From NCBI RefSeq assembly GCF_000409775.1, contig NZ_KE332377.1, positions 434,001 to 498,000 on the forward strand: a stretch of DNA of 64,000 nt, read 5' to 3'. Position numbers and translations under genes: made by a program. The notes below the pieces were generated by a model. The model saw only the letters and a list, made by a program, of their open reading frames with translations, was not told the origin of the DNA and made no database searches. Numbering within the stretch: the first letter of the stretch is position 1; every line of letters starts with the position of its first letter. This stretch comes from Litchfieldella anticariensis FP35 = DSM 16096. Lineage in GTDB: Bacteria > Pseudomonadota > Gammaproteobacteria > Pseudomonadales > Halomonadaceae. Shown here piece by piece: positions 45,820 through 55,179 of the stretch.

Positions 45820-45958
45820 CATTTTTCCATTGATTGTGCATGACGTATCTATAGATAGTTTCACTAGACCGCTGCAGGCTCAGTCATAATATTGGTTGTG
45901 TCCTGATTTTCTATATATTATCTTGCTGATAAACTTGACTCGTATTGGGGATTCTCTG

Positions 45959-46906
45959 ATGTTTGAAAAGGGTGATCCGGCTCCGAATCCACTTGAGCCT
46001 CTTTGCGAGGAAGAAATTGTTAGAAATTGGGCTAATGATGAGATATTGGTTAGTATTCTTTGCCCTACATTTCAACACGCTAATTATATCGAAGATTCCT
46101 TAAATGGTTTTCTAGGGCAAAAGACCACGTTTAGATATGAGATAATAATAAGGGATGATTGCTCTACGGATGGTACCAGGGGAATACTTGAAAAGTATCA
46201 AAGAAAATACCCCAACATAATGCTAGCTATTTTTGAAACTGTAAATCGCTGGCCAAATGTAAAAGCCCTACCGATACTTTTATCAGCAGCTCAAGGAAAA
46301 TATATAGCCATTTGTGAAGGTGATGATTACTGGATTGATGAGTATAAGCTTCAAAAGCAAGTTGAATTCTTGGAGAATAACAACAGTGTTTCATTGTTGA
46401 AAACAAAAGACTTGGCGGTGGAGAATGGAATTGTTATATCTCCTTTGAGGCCTGGCGGTACAAGAACATTCATGTATCCGTCAAAGATAAAGATCCCTGA
46501 GAAATTTGCATGTCGCTGTTATTTCGGCGATATTTTTTTACAAGCAGTTCTTAGAACACATGGTGTATTTCATACTTTAGATGATGTTACTGCCGTATGG
46601 CGAAAACACTCTGGCGGTGTTTTTGGCGGCTTGGTTGATAAGGATATAGAGTACATTAACTTGCAGCGGTCGCAAACAAATTTCTGGATTGCGCAATACT
46701 TTTATGAGCAGGGAGATTCTCGTTCCGCCCGTCGGTACATCATTCGTAGTTTAAATAGCATCATGAATGCGAATCCTAAAGATAGAAAGGTAATTATGGT
46801 CGCTTTTTATTTCAACAATATTTTGCATTCCATCAAGGATTTTACGAAGAAGATAATTCTTAGAGGTTTTGATGGGAATATTAACAAACCGCATGATATA
46901 ATTTGA
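45959..46906 (+). CDS. Glycosyltransferase, GT2 (GT-A fold)
   Basis: 315-residue GT-A enzyme with VSILCPTFQHANYIEDSLNGFLGQ, IIIRDDCSTDGTRGIL and the DXD-like acidic cluster AICEGDDYWIDEYKLQKQVEFLE. This form of GT2 is frequent in O-antigen and capsule clusters. ATG 45959 with GGGGA upstream is preferred to an in-frame codon at 45896, which would add a hydrophobic, unrelated 21-residue piece. It is the first gene of the AT-rich insert behind legB. Its donor cannot be assigned. Confidence 0.85.
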   Translation: MFEKGDPAPNPLEPLCEEEIVRNWANDEILVSILCPTFQHANYIEDSLNGFLGQKTTFRYEIIIRDDCSTDGTRGILEKYQRKYPNIMLAIFETVNRWPNVKALPILLSAAQGKYIAICEGDDYWIDEYKLQKQVEFLENNNSVSLLKTKDLAVENGIVISPLRPGGTRTFMYPSKIKIPEKFACRCYFGDIFLQAVLRTHGVFHTLDDVTAVWRKHSGGVFGGLVDKDIEYINLQRSQTNFWIAQYFYEQGDSRSARRYIIRSLNSIMNANPKDRKVIMVAFYFNNILHSIKDFTKKIILRGFDGNINKPHDII

Positions 46907-47152
46907 TACCTTGTTCTTGGAAACTCTTAACATAAAAAATTGAAGTCCGCTCTGCTGATCGAGCCCTTGAAAACAAAGATTGCTCATAAAGGTATAGCGG
47001 AATGCAATAACAAGCATACTCGTTAGTATTGTTGCCTAAGTGCACATATCTTGAATCTGTAATGGCTGGATTTTTATAGTGGTTTTAGAACTTTAGTTGG
47101 CGCTCATCGTCTATGTTTTATTTAAAATGCGTGGATATTGGAGAATAAAAAT

Positions 47153-47800
47153 ATGACTTATGAAGAGGTTCTCCAAACGACTAGCTATGATCTTTTCGAA
47201 GCAATGGATGAGTGCCGCATAAATTATGTTAAACATTCTTCTCTGCTTCCTTTAATGGTGCTTCCTTGGGGAAATGATATAGATATTATTATTGATCCTA
47301 GAGATAAAAATAAATTATTAAAATTGCTGAAGGGGTTTGAAAGTTGTAAGAGTGACAAAGACTATCCAGTGTATATGGATGTCTACCCGATTCGCTGTTC
47401 AGGGATGGTTGTTATAATTGATGTCTTGTGGGGAATGGTAACGGAGATGGCAGGAGGAGAAATCTGGAGCTTACCAATGGTATCGCGTGATAAGCGTGTT
47501 AAATTGGAACATGGAGGTTATCGAGCTGATTCGACTACTACTCTTATATTTTTGGCCGCTCGTTATTCTTCAGTTCACAAAGGTGTGTATAGTATAGAAG
47601 GTGGATGGTCCGACAAAAGTCGTGAGAAGTGGCGGCACTATTATGATGCGTTTTCAAAAGAGATCCAAGACGTAAATGCTATCAATCTAGTTAAAGATAT
47701 TAATGAATATGCTAGGTCAGGTCGTGTAAATATAGGTGATGAGGCATGGCTCAAAGAGTTGAAAAGCTTTTTCCGAGTTAAGAACGTAGCCTCTGTGTGA
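47153..47800 (+). CDS. Nucleotidyltransferase-fold-like protein, unknown function
   Basis: 215 residues. The only recognisable motif is PWGNDIDIIIDPRDKNKLLKLL (Asp42 and Asp44), reminiscent of the GS/GN-D-x-D core of nucleotidyltransferases and the DxDI motif of LicD-type phosphotransferases. YPVYMDVYP and VVIIDVLWGM strands follow, where a third acidic residue could lie. ATG 47153 follows TTGGAGAAT. It is preceded by 246 bases without a recognisable gene and followed by two ATP-grasp genes. A transferase of nucleotidyl or phospho-groups is possible; I do not recognise a close family. Confidence 0.5.
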   Translation: MTYEEVLQTTSYDLFEAMDECRINYVKHSSLLPLMVLPWGNDIDIIIDPRDKNKLLKLLKGFESCKSDKDYPVYMDVYPIRCSGMVVIIDVLWGMVTEMAGGEIWSLPMVSRDKRVKLEHGGYRADSTTTLIFLAARYSSVHKGVYSIEGGWSDKSREKWRHYYDAFSKEIQDVNAINLVKDINEYARSGRVNIGDEAWLKELKSFFRVKNVASV

Positions 47801-47940
47801 GTGGGTGTTTGATGTAATGTGAAAGTTAGTAAGTAGGCTGTGTTGACAATTTTATTATATATTTTATTTAGGTTGCGTGGGAATGATTTCACCAAGTTTT
47901 GGAGTTTTAAATTAATGCATGACCTTTTGGAGGAGGCGAT

Positions 47941-49113
47941 GTGGTCAAACAATTAGTTGTTTCTGTAGGCGCAGGATGTGCTCAAAAACCTTTTATTGAG
48001 AAGCTCAAAAGGAGAGGGTACAAGGTCGCGGCGTTTGGCCATGGGAAAAATGATCCAGATGCAATAACCTTGTGTGATTATTTCACGGCTATTGATACAT
48101 CAAATTCTGAAGAAGCTATCAGCTGGCTTAAAACATTAAATGAAGAAATTATAGGTGCCGGTTCCTTTGCGGGAGGTAGGGCTATCAATACACTCCAGCA
48201 TATTGATCGAGAATTTTCCTTGTGCACCAAAATTCCCAAGAAGCTCTCTGTTGGAATGAATAAATTTAGACAACAGCTTTTGTATAAAAAATTAGGTGCT
48301 GGCTATATTGAAACTTTCCCTGCAGACAACTTTGCGAAATATGTTGATCACATCCACTCCAACAAACACTACATTGTGAAACCAGCTGTAGGACGAGGGA
48401 GTGCAGGTGTCTATAAAATATCAGGACAGGACTTAATTGAAAAATTTTTTAGGAAAGAGTTAAAGGAAGACGAGGTTATCCAAGAATGCATTTCTGGGAA
48501 CGAATATCGTGTCTTGGTTTTGGTTCATAAGAAAGTGATTAAAATACTGTCCCCAATAAAAAGAGAGTCCAGGTATGGAGGGTACCTGCTGGGACGTCTA
48601 TCAGTTGATTTGAATGTGTTGAGTTTGCTGAAGAGGCATTTTGAAAATATATTGCCTAATATGGAAATAGATAATTCTATAATGAAAGCTGATGTGATGA
48701 TAGATGAGGCGGGAATCAAATTGATTGAAGTTGATATTGGTGTTGGTGGTGGGGAATTTTTTAGTAATTATGTCTCGGTAATTGAAGGTGTTGATTTGAA
48801 TGATTTGTATATTGATTTGATAACTGGAGGGGATGTTGAAGACAATATGGGGGTTGAAAAAAAAGCGCAATATGTGATGGACTATTTCTATTTGGATAAG
48901 GGGGGGGAGTTGATTGATCGTGAAAACCTGCAAGAAAAAATAAAATCTCTTTTTGGTGATTGCGTAATTCAGTTCAATTCGTCTCGTAATAGAGAGGAAA
49001 CAGGTCGACTTGAAGTGAATTCTGATTTCGTTTTGAATGTTATTCATCAGAGAGAAGAGCTTTCCAGTGAAGACGTTGATAAATTGCTGACGGATTGTGT
49101 AATGCTGACATGA
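47941..49113 (+). CDS. ATP-grasp ligase-like protein A
   Basis: 390 residues. A small N-terminal Rossmann-like domain (VSVGAGCAQKPFIEKLKRRGYKVAAFG) is followed by an ATP-grasp core: the ATP-binding strand YIVKPAVGRGSAGVYKI (about 144-160), hinge VIQECISGNEYRVLVLV and the metal-binding LIEVDIGVGGGEF. This order matches carboxylate-amine ligases such as PurK- or CarB-type relatives. It probably joins a carboxylate to an amine, using ATP. Start is GTG with GGAGGAGG upstream; the nearby ATG is out of frame. The substrate is unknown; an amino-acid or acyl substituent of a sugar is a reasonable guess. Confidence 0.78.
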   Translation: MVKQLVVSVGAGCAQKPFIEKLKRRGYKVAAFGHGKNDPDAITLCDYFTAIDTSNSEEAISWLKTLNEEIIGAGSFAGGRAINTLQHIDREFSLCTKIPKKLSVGMNKFRQQLLYKKLGAGYIETFPADNFAKYVDHIHSNKHYIVKPAVGRGSAGVYKISGQDLIEKFFRKELKEDEVIQECISGNEYRVLVLVHKKVIKILSPIKRESRYGGYLLGRLSVDLNVLSLLKRHFENILPNMEIDNSIMKADVMIDEAGIKLIEVDIGVGGGEFFSNYVSVIEGVDLNDLYIDLITGGDVEDNMGVEKKAQYVMDYFYLDKGGELIDRENLQEKIKSLFGDCVIQFNSSRNREETGRLEVNSDFVLNVIHQREELSSEDVDKLLTDCVMLT

Positions 49114-49280
49114 TAACTTGAAGCTGTCATTTTCGTAGTCGTTGTAAATGCAGTGTGTGACGATTTATTTCTTTTGGTTTTTCTCTGATAGAGGAAGGTT
49201 TAATGAAATATCATCGGCCTCTCTTGGCTCCACCTTATGGAAAAAGAATTTATCCTATTTTTTGAATTTGGGGGCTAGGG

Positions 49281-50423
49281 ATGATCCACAAGGCTGTCAT
49301 TGTTTTTTCAGGGTTTAACCAAAGAGCCGTGATTTCTTTTTTAAGAACTCTTGAGGAAGTCAATGTCTCATATGGAGTGATTGCACATTCCACTCAAGAC
49401 CCGATTTATCAGACAGGCTACAGAAGAAAAGTTTTGGCTATTAGGAGTTGTAAATATCTCGATTTTCAAGACATGGTGGAAAAAATAAAAATATTACAGA
49501 GTAGAATGCAGGCGGAGAAGTATGTGATTGCCCCTTCAACAGAGGCACTTAATAGAGTTTTGCTGGATAATAAAGACGCTCTTATAGAAGCCGGTTGTGA
49601 AATTCCTCTAGTCGACATTGATACATATAAGAAAATATCAGATAAATACTCTTTTGGAAATGTGTGCAGGAGTCATGGTATTGCGGTGCCGAATGAATAT
49701 GGCGTGATAGCTCAAGCAAGATATCCTTTTGTGGCGAAACCCAAGACATATTTTTCCAAGGAGCGACATGTTTATTCTCCTGTGCTGATTTTTAATGCTT
49801 CAGATAAGGCAGATTTTTTGTTGATGCATGATGAGGGTGATTTTTATTATCAGGAGTTCATTGAGGGGGGAAGTTACTATTTGCTTTATTACTTCATGAG
49901 AGATGGTGGTGTAATTAAGTTTTCGCAAAAAAATTATGTGCAACAACCAGGTGGGAAATCAATCATTGCAGCAGAGTGTTCTGATCTTCATAAGTCTGAT
50001 GAGTCCTTGAAATACGAAGCATTATTTAATTTTCTTCATTTCCATGGGTTGGTCATGGTGGAAGTTAAAAAAAGCAAGCAAAAACTATACATGATAGAGG
50101 CAAATCCTCGTTTTTGGGGACCTTCTCAGCTTTTTGTGGATGCTGGCATTAACTTGTTCAAGCATTTTATGCATGACTGTGAGTTGATGAGGTCAGATCC
50201 AGGTCCACAAAATTCAATAAAAAAAGTTAAGTATTTCTGGTTCGGTGGCCTTTTAGAGTCCTTAGGTAAAGGACATGTCGTGTTTTATGAAAAGAATGAG
50301 GATGACTTTTTAAATGAACTGTCTGAGTGGTTAAAATATGACATACATAATAGAAGAGATACCCGTGAAATATTTAAGAAAGAGCTAGGTGCTATTTCGT
50401 TGAATAACCTCGTACAACATTAA
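49281..50423 (+). CDS. ATP-grasp ligase-like protein B
   Basis: 380 residues, a second and clearly different ATP-grasp protein: N-terminal VIVFSGFNQRAVISFLRTLEE, ATP-binding FVAKPKTYFSKERHVYSPVL, hinge FYYQEFIEGGSYYLLYYF, and the metal site VMVEVKKSKQKLYMIEANPRFWGPSQL (Glu and Asn about 274-276). The EANPR motif is typical of CarB/PylC-type carboxylate-amine ligases. It ends the AT-rich insert, 72 bases before the GC-rich neuD-like gene. The pair suggests two coupled ligations, perhaps on the glycan or its precursor. Confidence 0.8.
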   Translation: MIHKAVIVFSGFNQRAVISFLRTLEEVNVSYGVIAHSTQDPIYQTGYRRKVLAIRSCKYLDFQDMVEKIKILQSRMQAEKYVIAPSTEALNRVLLDNKDALIEAGCEIPLVDIDTYKKISDKYSFGNVCRSHGIAVPNEYGVIAQARYPFVAKPKTYFSKERHVYSPVLIFNASDKADFLLMHDEGDFYYQEFIEGGSYYLLYYFMRDGGVIKFSQKNYVQQPGGKSIIAAECSDLHKSDESLKYEALFNFLHFHGLVMVEVKKSKQKLYMIEANPRFWGPSQLFVDAGINLFKHFMHDCELMRSDPGPQNSIKKVKYFWFGGLLESLGKGHVVFYEKNEDDFLNELSEWLKYDIHNRRDTREIFKKELGAISLNNLVQH

Positions 50424-50495
50424 ATTGCAAGGCTGCCGCCGGAGCTATGTTCAGGGCTTTGCTGATCAACGATTTTTTCAGCGGAAGAAAATAAT

Positions 50496-51122
50496 GTGAG
50501 CGATTTCTTCGTGTTGGGGGGAGGCGGGCATGCCCGTGTGTTGATTCATGCTCTTAAGCGACTTGGTCATGACGTGCACGGATATACGGCGCTGAGTGAT
50601 GGAGGGGAATGCGTGCCGACGCCTTATCTGGGCACCGATGACGCCTTCGAGCAACTTCGAGAATCTCTGCCTTCCTGTGCGGCCTTGGGGATCGGCAAGA
50701 TTGGCGTTCAGACCCCGCGCCTCGACTTGCTCGACAGACTTCAATCTCTGGGATTTCGTGTGCCAGTCGTTCTTGCCCCGGGGGCGATCTGCCACGAAGG
50801 GGTCCAGACGGGTGACGGTACTGTTGTGTTGGACGGTGCGGTAGTCGTGATCGGTAGCCGCTTGGGGCGTGCTTGTATCGTGAATACCAATGCCACCGTC
50901 GATCATGACTGCGTGCTGGGCGATGACGTACATATCGCACCGGGCGCGACGCTCAGCGGGGGGGTCGAAGTTGGAGATCACTGCATGATCGGTACTGGTG
51001 CCAACCTCATCCAGATGGTTCGAATTTGTGCCGATTGCATGATAGGTGCTGGAGCTACCGTGGTTAGTGACATCAGTATGCCTGGAATTTATGTGGGTAC
51101 TCCTGCCAGGAGAATCGCATGA
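50496..51122 (+). CDS. NeuD/LegH-like hexapeptide-repeat acetyltransferase
   Basis: 208 residues: an N-terminal PglD-like Rossmann segment FFVLGGGGHARVLIHALKRLGHDVHGY, then left-handed beta-helix hexapeptides (GAICHEGVQTGDGTVVLDGAVVVIGSRLG, NTNATVDHDCVLGDDVHIAPGATLSGGVEVG). It probably N-acetylates the 4-amino sugar intermediate of legionaminic acid, as PglD/LegH do. GTG 50496 is the start; the overlapping ATG is followed directly by a stop. It overlaps neuB-like by four bases. Composition switches here from AT-rich to GC-rich. Confidence 0.88.
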   Translation: MSDFFVLGGGGHARVLIHALKRLGHDVHGYTALSDGGECVPTPYLGTDDAFEQLRESLPSCAALGIGKIGVQTPRLDLLDRLQSLGFRVPVVLAPGAICHEGVQTGDGTVVLDGAVVVIGSRLGRACIVNTNATVDHDCVLGDDVHIAPGATLSGGVEVGDHCMIGTGANLIQMVRICADCMIGAGATVVSDISMPGIYVGTPARRIA

Positions 51123-52138
51123 TCAATACTGCTAGCTGTTTCGTGATCGCTGAAGCTGGCGTCAATCACAATGGCTCACTGGATCTCGCACTTGAATTGG
51201 TCACTCGTGCCCGTGAGTGTGGTGCCGATGCCGTCAAGTTTCAGACTTTCAAGACCGAACGTCTAGTGACCCAATACGCTGTTAGCGCGGCCTATCAAAA
51301 GCGGGCGGTGCCACAAGCGTCTTCACAGCACGCCATGCTGAAAGAACTGGAGTTGTCGGAAGACGACTTCGCGAGGATTCAGGAGCACTGCCGAGCCTGT
51401 GATATCGAATTTCTCTCGAGTCCCTTCGATGAGGATAGCGCAGCTTTTCTCGATCGGCTTGGCATGCGCCTCTTCAAGATCCCGTCTGGAGAAATTACCA
51501 ATGGCCCTCTGCTGGAGACCATTGGCCGCTTTGGAAAACCGGTCATCCTGTCGACAGGAATGAGTTGGTTGGCAGAGATAGAAACTGCCGTAAAGACACT
51601 GGATGCGGCGGGCGCCGGTGAAATTATACTCTTGCACTGCGTCACCGAGTATCCCGCACCTTATGCCGAGATCAATCTGTCAGCCATGCAGACCCTTGCC
51701 AGCGCCTTCGGCGTGAAGGTGGGGTACTCCGATCATACCGCGGGCATCGAGATCCCCATCGCGGCGGTGGCCATGGGGGCGGTGTTGATCGAAAAGCACT
51801 TCACTTTGGATACCGGTATGCCTGGCCCCGATCACTCCGCCTCTCTGCCACCGATAGATTTTCGAAGCATGGTGCAAGCAATCCGGCACGTGGAGAGTGC
51901 TAGGGGGGACGGGCGAAAACGACCAGCGCCCTGTGAATTGGGCAACCTCGAGGCGGTGCGTAAAAGCATCGCTGCCGAGCGAGATATCGCTGCCGGGAAA
52001 ATCATCACTCGTGAGGATCTGACACTCAAGCGACCGGGTTCGGGGCTCTCGCCGCTATGGCTTGACGCCGTGGTGGGGCGCCGTGCCGGGCGTGCCATTG
52101 GCACTGATGAACTCATCAATTGGCAGGATCTGACATGA
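51119..52138 (+). CDS. legI: NeuB-family nonulosonate synthase (legionaminic acid synthase, LegI-like)
   Basis: 339 residues with a TIM-barrel NeuB domain (FVIAEAGVNHNGSLDLALELV, ADAVKFQTFKTERLVT, FKIPSGEITNGPLLE, ILSTGMSWLAEIE, GYSDHTAGIEIPIAAVAMGAVLIEKHFTLD) and a C-terminal SAF/antifreeze-like domain. It condenses phosphoenolpyruvate with a six-carbon N-acyl sugar. LegI rather than sialic or pseudaminic acid synthase is inferred from the legB, PtmE-like and PtmA-like neighbours. Overlaps both flanking genes. Confidence 0.92.
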   Translation: MINTASCFVIAEAGVNHNGSLDLALELVTRARECGADAVKFQTFKTERLVTQYAVSAAYQKRAVPQASSQHAMLKELELSEDDFARIQEHCRACDIEFLSSPFDEDSAAFLDRLGMRLFKIPSGEITNGPLLETIGRFGKPVILSTGMSWLAEIETAVKTLDAAGAGEIILLHCVTEYPAPYAEINLSAMQTLASAFGVKVGYSDHTAGIEIPIAAVAMGAVLIEKHFTLDTGMPGPDHSASLPPIDFRSMVQAIRHVESARGDGRKRPAPCELGNLEAVRKSIAAERDIAAGKIITREDLTLKRPGSGLSPLWLDAVVGRRAGRAIGTDELINWQDLT

Positions 52139-53316
52139 CCAGGCGACGGCTGTGCGTGGTGACCACCACGCGGGCCGACTATGGCCTGTTGTACTGGCTA
52201 TTACGCGAGATCGACGATGACCCTGAGCTGGAATTGATGCTGGTGGTCACTGGTATGCATCTATCCACGGAGTTTGGCCTGTCCGTTCGCGAAATCGAGT
52301 GCGACGGCTTTCGCATTCACCGTCGGATAGAGATCTTGCTGGCCTCGGATAGCCGGAGCGCCATGACTCGCGCCATGGGGCTGGCCATGCTCTCCTTTGG
52401 TGATGCCTTGTCCGAGGATCGTCCCGACCTGGTGGTGCTCCTGGGGGACCGCTTTGAGATCGTACCGGTGGCGTTGGCTGCTGTGGTCGAGGGGATTCCA
52501 GTGGCGCACTTGCATGGGGGCGAAACCAGCCGTGGCGCCTTGGACGAGTACTTTCGACATGCCGTGACCAAGCTGGCCAGTATCCACTTCCCGGCTACTG
52601 AACCATATCGCCAGCGAATTCTGCAAATGGGAGAGGAGCCGGACCGGGTCTTCAACTTCGGCGCCCCCGGGTTGGATCACCTACAGCGTACCGAACTCCT
52701 GAGCCGAGAAGCGCTGGCCGAAGCATTGGGAATTCCCCTTCAGCGGCCGGTGGCCATCGTGACCTATCATCCCGTCACCAGCGAGGCGGATGAGACCGCG
52801 GAAAGTCAGGTCAAGGCTTTGCTGAAAGCACTGGAATCCTTTCCTGACTTGTTCGTGGTGTTTTCCAAGGCCAATGCCGATGCCCAAGGTCGCACGATCA
52901 ATGCTTTGTTGGCTAGCTGGTGCGTGCGGCACCCAGAGCGAGGACGGTTGTTCGACAATCTAGGACATCGCCTATATCTGAGCTGCCTTCGCCACCTGGA
53001 CCTGATGATTGGTAATTCCTCCAGTGGTCTAATTGAGGCCCCCTCTTTTCATCTCCCGGTAGTCAATATAGGCAGTCGCCAGGAAGGGCGGATACAAGCC
53101 AGAAATGTCATCCAGGTAGGCAACGATACCAATGCCATCCGTCAAGGCATTAGCCGGGCCTTGAGTCCAGGGTTTCGCGCCGAGCTGGTCGATATGCATA
53201 ACCCCTATGATGGCTTCGGCGATGGCGGCGTCTCGCGAAGAATCAAGGAAACCTTGAAGCTCATTCCGCTCGATGCGGACCTGATGAAGAAGCGATTTCA
53301 CGTTCCTGAGTTCTGA
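52135..53316 (+). CDS. legG: Hydrolyzing UDP-sugar 2-epimerase (NeuC/LegG-like)
   Basis: 393 residues. LCVVTTTRADYGLLYWLLREI, VTGMHLSTEFG, DRFEIVPVALAA, HLHGGETSRGALDEYFRHAVTKLASIHF and GNSSSGLIEAPSF are hallmark stretches of NeuC/LegG. The enzyme inverts C2 and releases the nucleotide, yielding the free 2,4-diacetamido-hexose used by the NeuB-type synthase. The start at 52135 overlaps the previous stop (ATGA). In-frame codons upstream lie inside the synthase gene. Confidence 0.92.
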   Translation: MTRRRLCVVTTTRADYGLLYWLLREIDDDPELELMLVVTGMHLSTEFGLSVREIECDGFRIHRRIEILLASDSRSAMTRAMGLAMLSFGDALSEDRPDLVVLLGDRFEIVPVALAAVVEGIPVAHLHGGETSRGALDEYFRHAVTKLASIHFPATEPYRQRILQMGEEPDRVFNFGAPGLDHLQRTELLSREALAEALGIPLQRPVAIVTYHPVTSEADETAESQVKALLKALESFPDLFVVFSKANADAQGRTINALLASWCVRHPERGRLFDNLGHRLYLSCLRHLDLMIGNSSSGLIEAPSFHLPVVNIGSRQEGRIQARNVIQVGNDTNAIRQGISRALSPGFRAELVDMHNPYDGFGDGGVSRRIKETLKLIPLDADLMKKRFHVPEF

Positions 53317-53341
53317 TGGCTCGGGGCGGAAAGGGGAGGCA

Positions 53342-54412
53342 ATGATGCTCGACTCATTATTGATCGGTGAAGAACGCAAGGTCCTTGAGGCGCTGTACCA
53401 GTTGGAAGAAACCCAACGCAAAATTCTGTTCGTCACTAGTGAGGACCGTCGCCTGCTCGGAACCCTGACCGACGGTGATGTCCGCAGGTGGATCCTTGGC
53501 GGCGGCAACCTGGATGGTGTGGTAGGGGAGGTATGCAATCGCTCGCCTCATGTCGTTCATGAGTGCCACGATGCGGCCGAATTGAAAAACACGATGCTCA
53601 ATCGGCACATCTCATCGGTACCGGTGCTGGATGCCGAAGGGCGTATCGTAGATGTCTTGTTCTGGGAGGAAGTCTTTCAACCGAGCGTATCCCGCACGCG
53701 CGCAGTCCCCTTGGGATTGCCCGTGGTGGTCATGGCTGGGGGCAAAGGGTCGCGGCTTGCCCCTTTCACCAATGTACTGCCCAAGCCACTGATTCCTGTG
53801 GGAGACAAGACAGCCATAGAAGTGATCATCGATTCCTTTGTCGAGTCTGGTGTCGGTGAATTCTATCTGTCTGTCAACTACAAATCGAAACTGATCAAGG
53901 CCTTCTTCGACGAACTCGCACCGTCCTACCGTCTTCACTATGTCTACGAGGATCAGCCGCTGGGAACAGGCGGCGGCCTGCATGCCCTTGCCGGCAAGCT
54001 GGAAGGCGATTTGATCGTCACCAATTGCGATGTGATCATCAAGGCAGACTATCACGCCCTCGTAGATCATCATCGTCAGGAAAACAACGATATCACCATG
54101 GTTGTGTCGTTACGCAACTACGATATTCCCTATGGTATCTGCGATATCGTTGACAATGGTCAGCTCTGCGCAATGCGGGAAAAGCCGCATTACAATTTCC
54201 TGGTCAACACAGGGCTCTATGTTCTTCGTACGACTGTATTGGACTTGATTCCCGAGAATAAATTCTATCATCTCACCGAACTGATCGAGGATGTCAGGCA
54301 GCGCGGCGGGCGAGTCGGTGTTTTCCCTATCAGTGACAAGGCTTGGCTCGATACCGGAGAGTGGCAGCAATATTGCGAGAGTATTGCTCAGCTGAGGGCG
54401 GCATCAGTCTGA
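53342..54412 (+). CDS. CBS-domain sugar nucleotidyltransferase (PtmE/LegE-like)
   Basis: 356 residues: a pair of CBS domains (about 1-115, with LFVTSEDRRLLGTLTDGDVRRWIL and ISSVPVLDAEGRIVDVLF) and a nucleotidyltransferase domain (VVVMAGGKGSRLAPFTNVLPKPLIPVGDKTAIEVII, YEDQPLGTGGGLHALA, IVTNCDVI). This architecture matches PtmE, which activates a glucosamine phosphate with GTP in the Campylobacter legionaminic pathway. That would make a GDP-linked precursor; other NDP donors cannot be excluded. GGGGAGG precedes the ATG pair at 53342/53345. Confidence 0.87.
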   Translation: MMLDSLLIGEERKVLEALYQLEETQRKILFVTSEDRRLLGTLTDGDVRRWILGGGNLDGVVGEVCNRSPHVVHECHDAAELKNTMLNRHISSVPVLDAEGRIVDVLFWEEVFQPSVSRTRAVPLGLPVVVMAGGKGSRLAPFTNVLPKPLIPVGDKTAIEVIIDSFVESGVGEFYLSVNYKSKLIKAFFDELAPSYRLHYVYEDQPLGTGGGLHALAGKLEGDLIVTNCDVIIKADYHALVDHHRQENNDITMVVSLRNYDIPYGICDIVDNGQLCAMREKPHYNFLVNTGLYVLRTTVLDLIPENKFYHLTELIEDVRQRGGRVGVFPISDKAWLDTGEWQQYCESIAQLRAASV

Positions 54413-54462
54413 ATCTTCACTATGTCAGATTGACTTCGCCTAATCTTCCAAGGATTCGATAA

Positions 54463-55179
54463 ATGATCGACAATCAAAGGGTCATTGCCATAATTCCGGC
54501 CAGGGGCGGGAGCAAGAATGTTCTGGGGAAGAATATTCGTCCCATTCTGGGAAAGCCATTGATTGCCTGGACACTGGATTTGGCCAAGCGGATCGATGTC
54601 ATCGACCGGGTCATTGTCTCGACAGATTGTGCCGATATTGCCAGGGTCGCACGAAAATACGGTGCTGAAGTATATGAGCGGTGCGCTGAACTGGCCACCG
54701 ATACGGCACTGGTAATCGATACCATCCACGATCTCTCCCAACGCCTGGACCGAGAAGGTGAGCGAGCCATATACGGTCTGCTGCTTGAGCCGACCGCTCC
54801 GCTGCGTCGGGAGGCGGATGTGCTCTCTTGTGTGCAGCAGCTGCATTTCCAAGGATTCGACTCGGTAGCGACCTTCAAGCTTGCCGACCTGAATCCCCAC
54901 CGTGCCTGGTGCATCGATGGAGGGGAGCCTCGAGCCTTCATCGAGGGCAGCGTACCCTGGTTACCCCGCCAGCAACTGCCCGAAGCTTTCCAACTCAGTG
55001 GTGATGTTTATGCATTCCGTCGTGATCGGCTTGCGCTGGCGACTCACGGCATGTTGTTCGGTCGAGTGGGTGCGGTGATCGTTAGTGGTGACTACTCCCT
55101 CGATATCGATAGCGAACGAGATTTTCTCATGGCAGAACTCATTGCGCGGGAGCTTCAGGATGAAAAAGTCACTGCATGA
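54463..55179 (+). CDS. legF: CMP-legionaminic acid synthetase-like cytidylyltransferase
   Basis: 238 residues of the NeuA/LegF family: [70 protein letters not shown] and [12 protein letters not shown]. The ARGGSK and DS/TD residues for CTP and metal are intact. It activates the nonulosonic acid with CTP for transfer. The 50-base gap upstream holds no obvious promoter. It overlaps the SDR gene that follows by 20 bases. Confidence 0.92.
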
